Source: Anaerococcus sp. mt242
Lineage (GTDB): Bacteria > Bacillota > Clostridia > Tissierellales > Peptoniphilaceae
DNA length: 64,000 nt
NCBI RefSeq assembly: GCF_016798225.1
Contig: NZ_JAEUYX010000001.1
Span: 62,001 to 126,000, forward strand
Direction: 5' to 3'
Made by a program: the position numbers and the translations under genes. Below the pieces are notes generated by a model. It did no database searches and was not told the origin of the DNA. It worked only from the letters and a program-made list of their open reading frames with translations. Shown here in pieces: positions 53,083 to 60,254 of this stretch (positions are counted from its first letter, which is position 1; every line of letters starts with the position of its first letter).

Positions 53083-53463
53083 ATGAAAAGGCAATTTAAA
53101 ATCATTTTATTATTGTCATTTGTACTATTTTTATCATCATGTGGTAATCAAGCTAAAGATGATCTAAGTATTGGTGTAAATGCTGTAATTACTGAAACCG
53201 ATGAAAAACAAGAAATATTAACTGTTAAGGATAATCCGGAGGATGGGATTTTTGGTAATCATTCTGTAATAGATGCTAAAGATACACCTGTTATTTATTG
53301 TAACTACAAAACTGGAAAAGTGAGTGAGATAGACTTTTCTGACTTAAAAGTTGGAGATGCAATTATTGTAAATATTAGAAACTCTGAGCTAGAAAAATTA
53401 AGTGATGATAATTCAGATGAAAATTTAAAGGTAGAACAAATCCAATTATCAACTCAGATATAA
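53083..53463 (+). CDS. Small lipoprotein of unknown function
   Basis: 126 residues with a lipoprotein signal (hydrophobic 7-18, lipobox LSSC with Cys20). The mature part is acidic, with a beta-rich pattern (VNAVITETDEKQEILTVKDN, GDAIIVNIRN) resembling the small OB-like DUF3221 lipoproteins, though this is uncertain. 29 bp after the membrane protein gene. Ribosome site weak (GGGAGTAGG). Confidence 0.75.
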   Translation: MKRQFKIILLLSFVLFLSSCGNQAKDDLSIGVNAVITETDEKQEILTVKDNPEDGIFGNHSVIDAKDTPVIYCNYKTGKVSEIDFSDLKVGDAIIVNIRNSELEKLSDDNSDENLKVEQIQLSTQI

Positions 53464-53487
53464 ATAAGCATTCTAGAAAAATTATGG

Positions 53488-53493
53488 TATACT
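53488..53493 (+). promoter_or_regulatory. Extended -10 promoter before the ABC-F attenuator
   Basis: TGGTATACT (TATACT at 53488-53493 with TG one base before). It lies 28 bp before the leader peptide start. Confidence 0.55.
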
Positions 53494-53520
53494 ATAACTG
53501 AATAAAAAATACGGAGGTAA

Positions 53521-53589
53521 ATGTACATTGATTTTATAAGCAATATGGAAATTTTGATACTATTTTTTAGCCTATTTAGGCTAGTTTAG
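53521..53589 (+). CDS. Leader peptide of the ABC-F attenuator
   Basis: 22 codons beginning MYIDFISNMEI and ending LFRLV, with a strong Shine-Dalgarno (CGGAGG, 5 bp before ATG). Its coding region includes CAATATGG, which can pair with CCATATTG just past its stop codon. Stalling of ribosomes on this peptide by an antibiotic would free the downstream stems. Confidence 0.7.
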   Translation: MYIDFISNMEILILFFSLFRLV

Positions 53590-53687
53590 TATGCCATATT
53601 GTGAATAAGATCTTTGCGTTTATCTTAGGAGAGGTCTATTCACTTTTGTGAATAGGCCTTTTTATATTTTATTTTTAATATGGCATG
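53590..53687 (+). promoter_or_regulatory. Transcription attenuator in front of the ABC-F gene
   Basis: TATGCCATATT (53590-53600) can pair either with CAATATGG in the leader-peptide codons (53541-53548) or with AATATGGCAT (53677-53686) just before the ABC-F ribosome site. Between them is a terminator hairpin. Such mutually exclusive stems are the pattern of antibiotic-induced attenuators of ABC-F, erm and tet(M)-type genes. Confidence 0.65.
53633..53663 (+). terminator. Attenuator terminator
   Basis: GGTCTATTCAC / GTGAATAGGCC (one wobble pair), tetraloop TTTT, followed by TTTTT. Confidence 0.85.
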
Positions 53688-53705
53688 CTTCCTTTAGGAG
53701 GATAT

Positions 53706-55220
53706 ATGCTTAATATAAAAGATTTAACTATTAATTTAAGAGATGATGATAGAATTATTTTAAAAGATTTTGACTTTGTTTTAAATGATGGAGACAAGGT
53801 GGGGCTAATAGGTGAGGAAGGCAATGGGAAGTCTTTGCTTTTAAAGGCTATTGTAAATAGAAAAGAGATTGAAAGTTACTGTGATATAAGTGGCGATATT
53901 TTTAAAAATAATGATATAATCGCTTACTTACCCCAGTCTTTGGATGAGAAATATTATAACTATACTACTAATGAGTATTTTTATGAAAGAGTTGATTTAA
54001 ATTTACTAGACTATAATCACTTGTATAAGTATATAAGTGAGTTTGACTTACCGGAGGATATCTTATCAGATAACATAAAAATGAAAAATCTATCTGGTGG
54101 AGAAAAAATAAAGTTTATGCTTCTTATAGAAATACTAAAAAATCCAACTATATTCCTCTTTGATGAACCTAGTAATGACCTTGATTATGATTCCTTAATA
54201 TGGCTTGAAAATTTTATGAAAGAATTGGATATTCCGCTAATATTTGTATCTCATGATAGAAAATTACTTTCAAATGTGGCTAATAGGATAATACATCTGG
54301 AACAGGTAAAAAGAAGAACTGAAGCAAAACACACTATTTCTAATAATTCTTATGATGATTATGTCAAAAAAAGAGAAAATTTTATAGAGACAGAGACAAA
54401 TAAAGCTAATAAAGATAGGGAAGAGTTTGATAAGAAATTAGGAAGGTACAAAAAAGTCCATGATTCTGTTGAGCATAGCCTAAGATCTACTAAAAATGAT
54501 GTGGAAGGTAGGTTGCTTAAAGAAAAAATGCATACAGTAAAATCTATAGGCAGACGACTAGAAAAAGAAGAAGCAAATCTTACAGAAAAACCTGATTATG
54601 AAGAAGCTATTGATATATTTTTTGATGAAGATATCAAAGTGGCTAATGGTAAGCAAATATTAGATTTTAAACTCGATGAGTTAAAAGCTGGCGATAAAAT
54701 ATTAGCTAAAAATATAGATCTTAAAGTAATTGGCCCTGAGAAAATATGTATAGTAGGTAAAAATGGTGTAGGCAAAAGTACTTTATTAAAAAAGATAAAA
54801 AATGAATGCCAAGAATTAAATCTAAAAATAGGCTACATGCCCCAATCTTATTTCGAATTTGAAAAGACTGACACAAATGCTATAGAATATCTATCCAATT
54901 CTTTTACAAAAGATGAACAAACAAAAGCTTCAAATCTTTTAGGAAGCTTAAATTTTAAAAGAGAGGAAATGTTTAGAAATATAGCTGATTTATCAGGAGG
55001 ACAAAAGGTAAAACTATTTTTTGCAAAGATGAATCTGGATATGGCAGAAGTTTTAATATTAGATGAACCAACCCGAAACCTATCCCCACTATCTAAACCT
55101 GAGATAATAAAAGCTCTTAAAAATTATAAGGGAGTAATAATAGCAGTTTCTCACGATAGGGAATTTATAGACCAAGTTTTTGATAAGATTTATAATTTAA
55201 CTTGCCAGGGATTGAAATAA
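53706..55220 (+). CDS. ABC-F ATPase, probable antibiotic-resistance ribosome protection protein
   Basis: 504 residues: two ATPase domains without membrane helices. First: Walker A GEEGNGKS, signature NLSGGEK, Walker B IFLFDEPSNDLD, switch SHDRKL. Linker (about 215-300) of the P-site tRNA-interaction type, highly charged. Second: Walker A GKNGVGKST, signature DLSGGQK, Walker B VLILDEPTRNLS. ARE-type ABC-F proteins dislodge ribosome-targeting antibiotics. Leader-peptide attenuation upstream supports that role; which drug class cannot be told. ATG at 53706 follows AGGAGG by 4 bp; the in-frame ATG at 53685 lies in the attenuator stem. Confidence 0.88.
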   Translation: MLNIKDLTINLRDDDRIILKDFDFVLNDGDKVGLIGEEGNGKSLLLKAIVNRKEIESYCDISGDIFKNNDIIAYLPQSLDEKYYNYTTNEYFYERVDLNLLDYNHLYKYISEFDLPEDILSDNIKMKNLSGGEKIKFMLLIEILKNPTIFLFDEPSNDLDYDSLIWLENFMKELDIPLIFVSHDRKLLSNVANRIIHLEQVKRRTEAKHTISNNSYDDYVKKRENFIETETNKANKDREEFDKKLGRYKKVHDSVEHSLRSTKNDVEGRLLKEKMHTVKSIGRRLEKEEANLTEKPDYEEAIDIFFDEDIKVANGKQILDFKLDELKAGDKILAKNIDLKVIGPEKICIVGKNGVGKSTLLKKIKNECQELNLKIGYMPQSYFEFEKTDTNAIEYLSNSFTKDEQTKASNLLGSLNFKREEMFRNIADLSGGQKVKLFFAKMNLDMAEVLILDEPTRNLSPLSKPEIIKALKNYKGVIIAVSHDREFIDQVFDKIYNLTCQGLK

Positions 55221-55247
55221 ATACTAAAAATATTAATATATTGGTAT

Positions 55248-55275
55248 TTTACATCAATTAAATTAAAAGTATAAT
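55248..55275 (+). promoter_or_regulatory. Promoter giving an apparently leaderless transcript
   Basis: TTTACA (55248-55253), 16 bp, TATAAT (55270-55275). The next gene's ATG is at 55282, seven bases past the -10, which is where transcription would start. No ribosome site exists between. Confidence 0.6.
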
Positions 55276-55281
55276 CATGAT

Positions 55282-56064
55282 ATGAAAAAATCTACCAAAA
55301 CCATTTTAAAAACATTAATATTTTTCATATCATGGCTAGTTTTAGCTGTATTAATTCCAATACCTAATGATATTTCAGATAATTGGTGGAGATTTTTAGC
55401 AGAACTAATTCCATTTTTAGCTATAGTATTTCTAACATACATATTTAGTAAATTTGAGAAAAATCGATTATTTATATTACATTTTGAAAATCCAATTAAA
55501 CAAACTTTAGTAGGAATATTGCTAGGATTAATATGGTTTTTTATACCATTCTTATTGCTTAACAGTCTAGGATATTTGGAAATAACTGACAAAAATTATA
55601 TAAATATGTTAAGCATTTGGATAGTTTCTGCATTTATAAACACTATTATGCAAGAACTTTTGGTTCGCGGATATATTTATCAACTATTAAAAAAAGAATA
55701 TAATATTATGATTGCGACAATTGTTAGCACTTTATTATTTACTTTTATGCACGGAGGAGCATTTGAAGCAGGTCCTATGGCAGTTGTAAATGTTCTTACT
55801 ATGTCTTTACTAATGACTATTATTTTAGAATATACTAATTCTTTATTAATGCCTACAATCATGCATTTTATATGGAATGTTATGGGCGGGATAATATTTG
55901 GCACAGTATCCTTAGCAGAGGATTATCCTCATTTATATAATATTAAGATTACTGGTAATTCCATCATATCTGGTGGTATCTTTAAAATGGAAGGTAGTAT
56001 ATTTGTTTTTCTAACAAATATAATCTTGATTTTAATATTTTATAGGATGTATAAGAAAAAATAA
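55282..56064 (+). CDS. CPBP (CAAX/Abi) family membrane protein
   Basis: 260 residues, about seven to eight helices. CPBP glutamic-protease motifs are present: QELLVRG (normally EExxxR; here Q124, E125, R129), FTFMHGG (H157) and MHFIWNVMGG (H195, N199). The first glutamate, taken as catalytic in Rce1-type enzymes, is Gln, so activity is doubtful. Family members process prenylated or bacteriocin-related peptides and often give bacteriocin self-immunity. The promoter lies so close that the mRNA is probably leaderless. Confidence 0.85.
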   Translation: MKKSTKTILKTLIFFISWLVLAVLIPIPNDISDNWWRFLAELIPFLAIVFLTYIFSKFEKNRLFILHFENPIKQTLVGILLGLIWFFIPFLLLNSLGYLEITDKNYINMLSIWIVSAFINTIMQELLVRGYIYQLLKKEYNIMIATIVSTLLFTFMHGGAFEAGPMAVVNVLTMSLLMTIILEYTNSLLMPTIMHFIWNVMGGIIFGTVSLAEDYPHLYNIKITGNSIISGGIFKMEGSIFVFLTNIILILIFYRMYKKK

Positions 56065-56084
56065 ATAAGTTGTAAGAACAAGAA

Positions 56085-56116
56085 TTCCCACATCAAAAGG
56101 ATGTGGGAAATTTTTT
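56085..56116 (+). terminator. Rho-independent terminator after the CPBP gene
   Basis: TTCCCACATC (loop AAAAG) GATGTGGGAA then ATTTTTT. It meets the 3' end of thiH on the other strand. Confidence 0.88.
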
Positions 56117-57284
56117 ATACATTTATATAATCAGTAAACACAGCGGTCATACCTATGCTATTTAGATCATCTACCACATCTTTTGTTGTTCTGATATCAT
56201 CTATTTCAAATTGACTGCCACCGCTGTGTTGGTTGTTTTTTGATCTGTGGCCGATTGATGTATCTACTGAGGCGGAGACTTTTGTTGCTGCGTATTTTAC
56301 AGCTAGATTTCTAAAGTCTCTTGATTCTCTAGTGGATAGGGTGATGGATGCGTATGGTAAAAATATCCTGATTGCTAGCATGATTTGGAAAAATTCCCTA
56401 TCTTCTACTAGGTTTTTAAAGATTAAGCTTTCATCTGCACCGTGGGTTGGTCTTATTCTAGGAAGGGATATGGATATTTCTGCTTGAGGATATTTTTTTT
56501 GAACTAGGCTTGCATGGATTCCTAGTTTAAAAGCTTCTTCTATTGGATCTCCTAGTCCAAATAAGGTTCCGAAACCTACTCCTCGCATGCCTCCCATCAT
56601 TGCTCTTTCTTGAGTATCTATTCTATAATTAAATGATCTTTTATGTCCTGCTGGGTGGTAAAAATCGTATGTTTCTTTATTGTATGATTCTTGAAAAACT
56701 GTTACAAAGTCTGCTCCAGCCTTTCTTAATTTTTTATAATCTTTCACATTTGCAGGATAAATTTCTACTCCTATTACCTTAAAATATTTTTTTGCTATTT
56801 CACAGGATTTTGCTATATAATCGATTGAGGAAAATTTTTCGCTTTCTCCGGTAAGAATTAGTACATCTTCTATACCTGTTGCAGCAAGGGCTGCCATTTC
56901 TGCTTCTATTTCATCAAGGGTTAATTTGGCTCTTTTAATATCACTCTGCGCCCTAAAACCACAATATTTACAAGAATTTTCGCAGTAGTTTGCTATATAG
57001 ATTGGGGAGAATAGAGTAACATTGTTACCAAAATATCTCATTCTTTGTTGATGGGCCTTTTCTCCCATGGCTTCTAAAAATATACCATCTTTGTCATTTA
57101 AAATATTGTAAAAATCTTGGTAGGATAGGTTATCTTTGTCTAAAGATGACTTTATGTCATCATTTGTAACTTTAAAATTTTTAACTTCTTCATAGATAGC
57201 ATCTACTTTTTCTTTTATATCTGAATCGATTATATCCATGCCTGGAAAATATTCTTCTACATTTTTTATATTCATATTAATCAA
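56115..57284 (-). CDS. thiH: 2-iminoacetate synthase ThiH
   Basis: 389-residue radical SAM enzyme with the cluster motif [10 protein letters not shown]. Cleaves tyrosine to dehydroglycine for the thiazole ring of thiamine in anaerobes. Start is probably the TTG at 57284 (AAGGGA 5 bp upstream), overlapping the thiG end by 8 bp; the alternative is the ATG at 57275. Last gene of thiSFGH. Confidence 0.95.
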   Translation of the reverse strand: MINMNIKNVEEYFPGMDIIDSDIKEKVDAIYEEVKNFKVTNDDIKSSLDKDNLSYQDFYNILNDKDGIFLEAMGEKAHQQRMRYFGNNVTLFSPIYIANYCENSCKYCGFRAQSDIKRAKLTLDEIEAEMAALAATGIEDVLILTGESEKFSSIDYIAKSCEIAKKYFKVIGVEIYPANVKDYKKLRKAGADFVTVFQESYNKETYDFYHPAGHKRSFNYRIDTQERAMMGGMRGVGFGTLFGLGDPIEEAFKLGIHASLVQKKYPQAEISISLPRIRPTHGADESLIFKNLVEDREFFQIMLAIRIFLPYASITLSTRESRDFRNLAVKYAATKVSASVDTSIGHRSKNNQHSGGSQFEIDDIRTTKDVVDDLNSIGMTAVFTDYINV

Positions 57285-58047
57285 AAAAATCCCTTAATGG
57301 ACTTGATGGATCTGCTCCAGAGTCTAGTACACGTCCTGGTTTTGAAAGATATGCAAGTCTGCCACCTTGTATGCCTAATTTAAAGGCTTCTGCCATCTTA
57401 GTTATATCTCCAGCACTTGCTATACCAGTATTTGCCATAATTGCAGCAGCTCCCATTTCCATTGCTTCTGCTGCTTGTGATGGAGTACCTATTCCAGCAT
57501 CAACAATAATTGGTAGATCGATTTCATCTATAATTATTTTTATAAAGTCTTTTGTAGCAAGTCCCTTATTTGATCCTATAGGACTAGCAAGTGGCATTAT
57601 TGATGCTGCACCGGCATCTCTTAAATCTCTGGCGTAGTTTAAATCTGGATACATATATGGTAATACTACAAATCCTTCTTTTGCTAAAATTTCAGTAGCT
57701 TTTAATGTTTCTTCATTATCTGGCAGTAAATATTTACTATCTCTCATGATTTCAATTTTTACAAAATCACCACAACCCATTTCGCGGGCAAGTCTTGCAA
57801 TTCTGATAGCTTCGTCTGCATTACGCGCTCCTGATGTATTTGGAATGATTGTAACATCTTTTGGTATGTAATTTAATATATTTGCCACTTCTTTTGTGTT
57901 TGCTCTTCTTAATGCTACTGTTATCATTTGAGATTCTGCACTTTTTATAGCAGCATCGATTAGTTCTGGGGAATATTTCCCGCTTCCTAGTATAAATCTT
58001 GATGTAAATTTCTTACCACCAAGCTCTAAGTAGTCTTTATTTTCCAT
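57277..58047 (-). CDS. thiG: Thiazole synthase ThiG
   Basis: 256-residue TIM barrel that condenses deoxyxylulose phosphate, dehydroglycine and sulfur carried on ThiS. The active-site lysine is expected in [14 protein letters not shown] positions; [40 protein letters not shown] and the C-terminal [20 protein letters not shown] are conserved. Overlaps thiF by 11 bp. AGGAGA before the ATG. Confidence 0.96.
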   Translation of the reverse strand: MENKDYLELGGKKFTSRFILGSGKYSPELIDAAIKSAESQMITVALRRANTKEVANILNYIPKDVTIIPNTSGARNADEAIRIARLAREMGCGDFVKIEIMRDSKYLLPDNEETLKATEILAKEGFVVLPYMYPDLNYARDLRDAGAASIMPLASPIGSNKGLATKDFIKIIIDEIDLPIIVDAGIGTPSQAAEAMEMGAAAIMANTGIASAGDITKMAEAFKLGIQGGRLAYLSKPGRVLDSGADPSSPLRDFFD

Positions 58048-58651
58048 TATAATCTCCTGTTAGAATTTTTATAGCTGTTAAGGCCTCAAGATTTGCTATG
58101 ATTCCTACATAGGCAAGGTATAATCCTTGATCTGGATTTGAAGTAAAATCACCTATCAAAGTAACATTATCTATTTGCTTTATTCTTATATCGCTAAGCT
58201 CACCTAGACCCGATAATCCTGTACCTGTGATAAGATATTTATCTTTTCTGCCTACAAAGTAGTCAAATAGCATGGTTTTTGATTCCTTATTATCAAAGGC
58301 TTCTATAAATATATCTGTATTATCAACTATAGTGTTCATATTTTCATTTGTTAGATAGATATTTTGGTTGTGGCACTTTACATAGGGAAGAGTGGACTTA
58401 ATTTTCTTTTTAGTTAAAAGAGCCTTATCTCCTCCTAGCTCATCAATGGTAAAATTTTGACGATTTAGATTAGAATATTCTATAGTATCAAAATCATAAA
58501 GGTAAAGCTCGCCCACACCAGCGCGGGCTAGGGTCATAGCAATATTTGACCCTAAACCACCACATCCTAGAACAGAAACCTTAGCATTTTTTAGCTTTTC
58601 GTTTACTTTTGGATCTTGTCTTTTTAAAACTTTTTCTCTAATATCATCCAT
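58037..58651 (-). CDS. thiF: ThiS adenylyltransferase ThiF
   Basis: 204 residues of the MoeB/HesA/ThiF E1-like family: [20 protein letters not shown] nucleotide motif, [15 protein letters not shown] and [10 protein letters not shown]. Adenylates the ThiS C-terminus for sulfur loading. The zinc-binding CxxC pairs of long ThiF proteins are absent, as in the short anaerobe class. ATG at 58651 follows GGAGGAGG; the TTG at 58669 lies in that site. Confidence 0.94.
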   Translation of the reverse strand: MDDIREKVLKRQDPKVNEKLKNAKVSVLGCGGLGSNIAMTLARAGVGELYLYDFDTIEYSNLNRQNFTIDELGGDKALLTKKKIKSTLPYVKCHNQNIYLTNENMNTIVDNTDIFIEAFDNKESKTMLFDYFVGRKDKYLITGTGLSGLGELSDIRIKQIDNVTLIGDFTSNPDQGLYLAYVGIIANLEALTAIKILTGDYNGK

Positions 58652-58652
58652 T

Positions 58653-58850
58653 TTAACCTCCTCCAACAAATGAAAAAACCTCGACTTTTGCTTTATCTTG
58701 TAAAAAGTAATCTTTGAAGTTTTCTCTTTTTACTAATTTTTCATCAACTTCTACAGCTGCAAAGTCTGGGTTAAAGTTAGCACGCTCTAGCAAATCATAT
58801 AGACTTTCATTTTCTAAAAAATCAAAATTTTTAGAGTTTACTTTTATCAT
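58653..58850 (-). CDS. thiS: Sulfur carrier protein ThiS
   Basis: 65-residue ubiquitin-like protein ending in VGGG, the C-terminus that is thiocarboxylated. AAVEVDEKLVKRENF is the usual central strand. Strong ribosome site (GAGGAGG) 8 bp before the ATG, itself just after a strong terminator-like hairpin. First gene of thiSFGH. Confidence 0.95.
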   Translation of the reverse strand: MIKVNSKNFDFLENESLYDLLERANFNPDFAAVEVDEKLVKRENFKDYFLQDKAKVEVFSFVGGG

Positions 58851-58867
58851 TTTTTCACCTCCTCATC

Positions 58868-58921
58868 AAAAAAAAGCGCGAAGGAAATACCATACCCGTG
58901 GTGGTATGCCCCTTCGCGCTT
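58868..58921 (-). terminator. Second, strong terminator-like hairpin directly before thiS
   Basis: On the minus strand AAGCGCGAAGG pairs perfectly with CCTTCGCGCTT (58921-58911 with 58884-58874), with an inner ATACCA/TGGTAT stem, followed by eight T. It stands between the TPP riboswitch terminator and the thiS ribosome site, so every full-length transcript must pass it; it is probably a second conditional attenuator. A candidate RNA motif upstream of thiS genes has, as I recall, been described; whether this is it needs a covariance search. Confidence 0.75.
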
Positions 58922-58974
58922 AGTGCACTCTCAACTTAAAAAATATTTAATTGTCTAAGAGACTTAAAATTTTA

Positions 58975-59007
58975 TAAAATAAAAAGACTCTACTGAGAGA
59001 GTCTTAA
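58975..59007 (-). terminator. TPP riboswitch expression-platform terminator
   Basis: Minus strand AAGACTC (loop TCTCAGTA) GAGTCTT followed by TTTTATTTTAT. The loop/stem segment CTCTCAG is complementary to CTGAGAG of the aptamer, offering an alternative pairing. Confidence 0.85.
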
Positions 59008-59017
59008 AACTTAGCTT

Positions 59018-59108
59018 TATAGTTAGCTTTCTTTCGTCGGTATTAGCCGCATCAAGTTTTAAGGGTTGACCAAAGTCTCTCAGCTATGAAGCACCCCTAG
59101 CTTCACCT
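59018..59108 (-). ncRNA. TPP riboswitch (THI element)
   Basis: Minus-strand sequence contains the diagnostic segments in order: GGGGTGC, GCTGAGAG, ACCCTT, AACTTGATGCGGCTAATACC (normal consensus has CTGAT..GGATAATACC) and GACGAAAGAAAGC. It lies just downstream of a well-formed promoter and upstream of thiSFGH. Thiamine pyrophosphate binding should favour the adjacent terminator. Confidence 0.93.
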
Positions 59109-59110
59109 AC

Positions 59111-59139
59111 ATTATAGGACATAGTTATAAAAATTGCAA
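59111..59139 (-). promoter_or_regulatory. Promoter of the thiSFGH transcript
   Basis: Minus strand TTGCAA (59139-59134), 17 bp, TATAAT (59116-59111). Transcription would start a few bases before the riboswitch. Confidence 0.8.
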
Positions 59140-59229
59140 GGATATATTATATTTTTATGAAAGAAATATTATAAAATCAATATTTTAAATGTAGTATAAT
59201 ACACTTTAAGATATATAAAGGAGATTTAT

Positions 59230-59289
59230 ATGCGATTTTGGCATGAAGATTTAAAGAAAAATTTAATACAAAAGGAAATTAAAAATTGA
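59230..59289 (+). CDS. 19-codon frame coupled to the lipoprotein gene; remnant of a TIGR02328-type gene
   Basis: MRFWHEDLKKNLIQKEIKN, with an excellent ribosome site (AAAGGAG, 7 bp). The first eight residues match MRLWHEDL, the start of the TIGR02328/pyrimidine-dimer glycosylase-like family, after which similarity stops. Its TGA overlaps the ATG of the lipoprotein gene (TGATG), so it may now act as a translated leader that delivers ribosomes. Confidence 0.5.
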   Translation: MRFWHEDLKKNLIQKEIKN

Positions 59290-59954
59290 TGGGAAGATTA
59301 AACATTTATAGAAATAAAATAATTTTATTGCTTATATCCATATTTTTATTAACTAGCTGTGAAGGAGAAAAGAAAGAAACTCCAGATATAGTAAATTTAG
59401 AAGAGAAAGAAGGCAAAGGACCGAGTTTAGAAGAGTTACAAAAATTCCTTTTTGAAAAACTAAATGGCCAGCAGCTTGTAAGAAATTATGGTGAAGATAC
59501 TGGTTGGACAAATTTGGAATTTACTGAGGAAGGTAACTTTACAGGATCATATTTTGGGAAAATAAAAAATGATGGATTTGATGCTGGTCTTACTGATTAT
59601 GCTTGGATTTGGCATAGAGGTGAGGAAATCCATACTTCTGATTTTAAAGGAAAATTTAAAATTCTTGAGCAAGTAAATGATAATGTTTATAAGATGAAAC
59701 TTGATAATTTTGAAATAACTTCAGAATATGGGCGTTATGATGATATTTATTTTAATGTAGATTTTGCTTTGGGGATAAAGCCAGATGCTGATTATTATCT
59801 GTATATCCCAGGCACACCTGCATCTTTATTGCCTAATGAAGATAGTAGATTAGATAATAATTATAAAAAAGAAGATGCAAAAGAAGATAAGACTCAAGGA
59901 TTTATAATTTGGAATAAGTATGAGGATGAGGTCTTTAATCAGTTGTCTTTGTAG
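59289..59954 (+). CDS. Lipoprotein of unknown function
   Basis: 221 residues: lipoprotein signal (hydrophobic about 10-20, lipobox LTSC), acidic linker, then a beta-rich domain (FTEEGNFTGSYFGKIKNDGF, AWIWHRGEEIHTSDFKGKF) and a charged C-terminus. Similar domain layouts occur in Firmicute surface lipoproteins, but no function is known to me. ATG at 59289 overlaps the stop of the preceding mini-ORF; a TTG at 59286 is also possible. Confidence 0.8.
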   Translation: MGRLNIYRNKIILLLISIFLLTSCEGEKKETPDIVNLEEKEGKGPSLEELQKFLFEKLNGQQLVRNYGEDTGWTNLEFTEEGNFTGSYFGKIKNDGFDAGLTDYAWIWHRGEEIHTSDFKGKFKILEQVNDNVYKMKLDNFEITSEYGRYDDIYFNVDFALGIKPDADYYLYIPGTPASLLPNEDSRLDNNYKKEDAKEDKTQGFIIWNKYEDEVFNQLSL

Positions 59955-60044
59955 GACTTTAAATAGTTTTCTTAATTTAAATTTTATCCTAATATTTTTG
60001 TAATTCTTAATATTATTAAAAGTCGAGTATTTATTAATTTCTAA

Positions 60045-60195
60045 AATAGAATTCGCGAAGCGAACTTCTACTAATCATTGCCCCACGCAGTGGCGGTGGG
60101 GGTTTAAAGGGTATAGGGGGACCGGGGGAAAGGGAGTAAGGGGTCTGTCCTCTAAAAGCCGGACGGGCTAATTACCCCTTATCCCTATCCCCCGA
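60045..60195. repeat. GC-rich structured intergenic element with G-runs
   Basis: In an otherwise A/T-rich chromosome this non-coding stretch is strongly G/C-rich. CGGGGGAAAGGGAGTAAGGG (60123 onward, to 60144) pairs with ACCCCTTATCCCTATCCCCC (60174 onward, to 60194) with one mismatch and one bulge, closing a loop that holds GTCC/GGAC. Upstream are TTCGC/GCGAA and CCCCAC/GTGGGG stems. Six runs of three to five G between 60107 and 60143 could form a G-quadruplex. No coding frame. Confidence 0.75.
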
Positions 60196-60254
60196 ATCGA
60201 AGTAAAAAATTAGAATAAACAAATTATTTTATTATATAATTATATAAAATATTT

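Noticed and set aside
55282-55592. Minus-strand frame over the CPBP gene
   Set aside because: Antisense shadow without ribosome site; the plus frame has family motifs.
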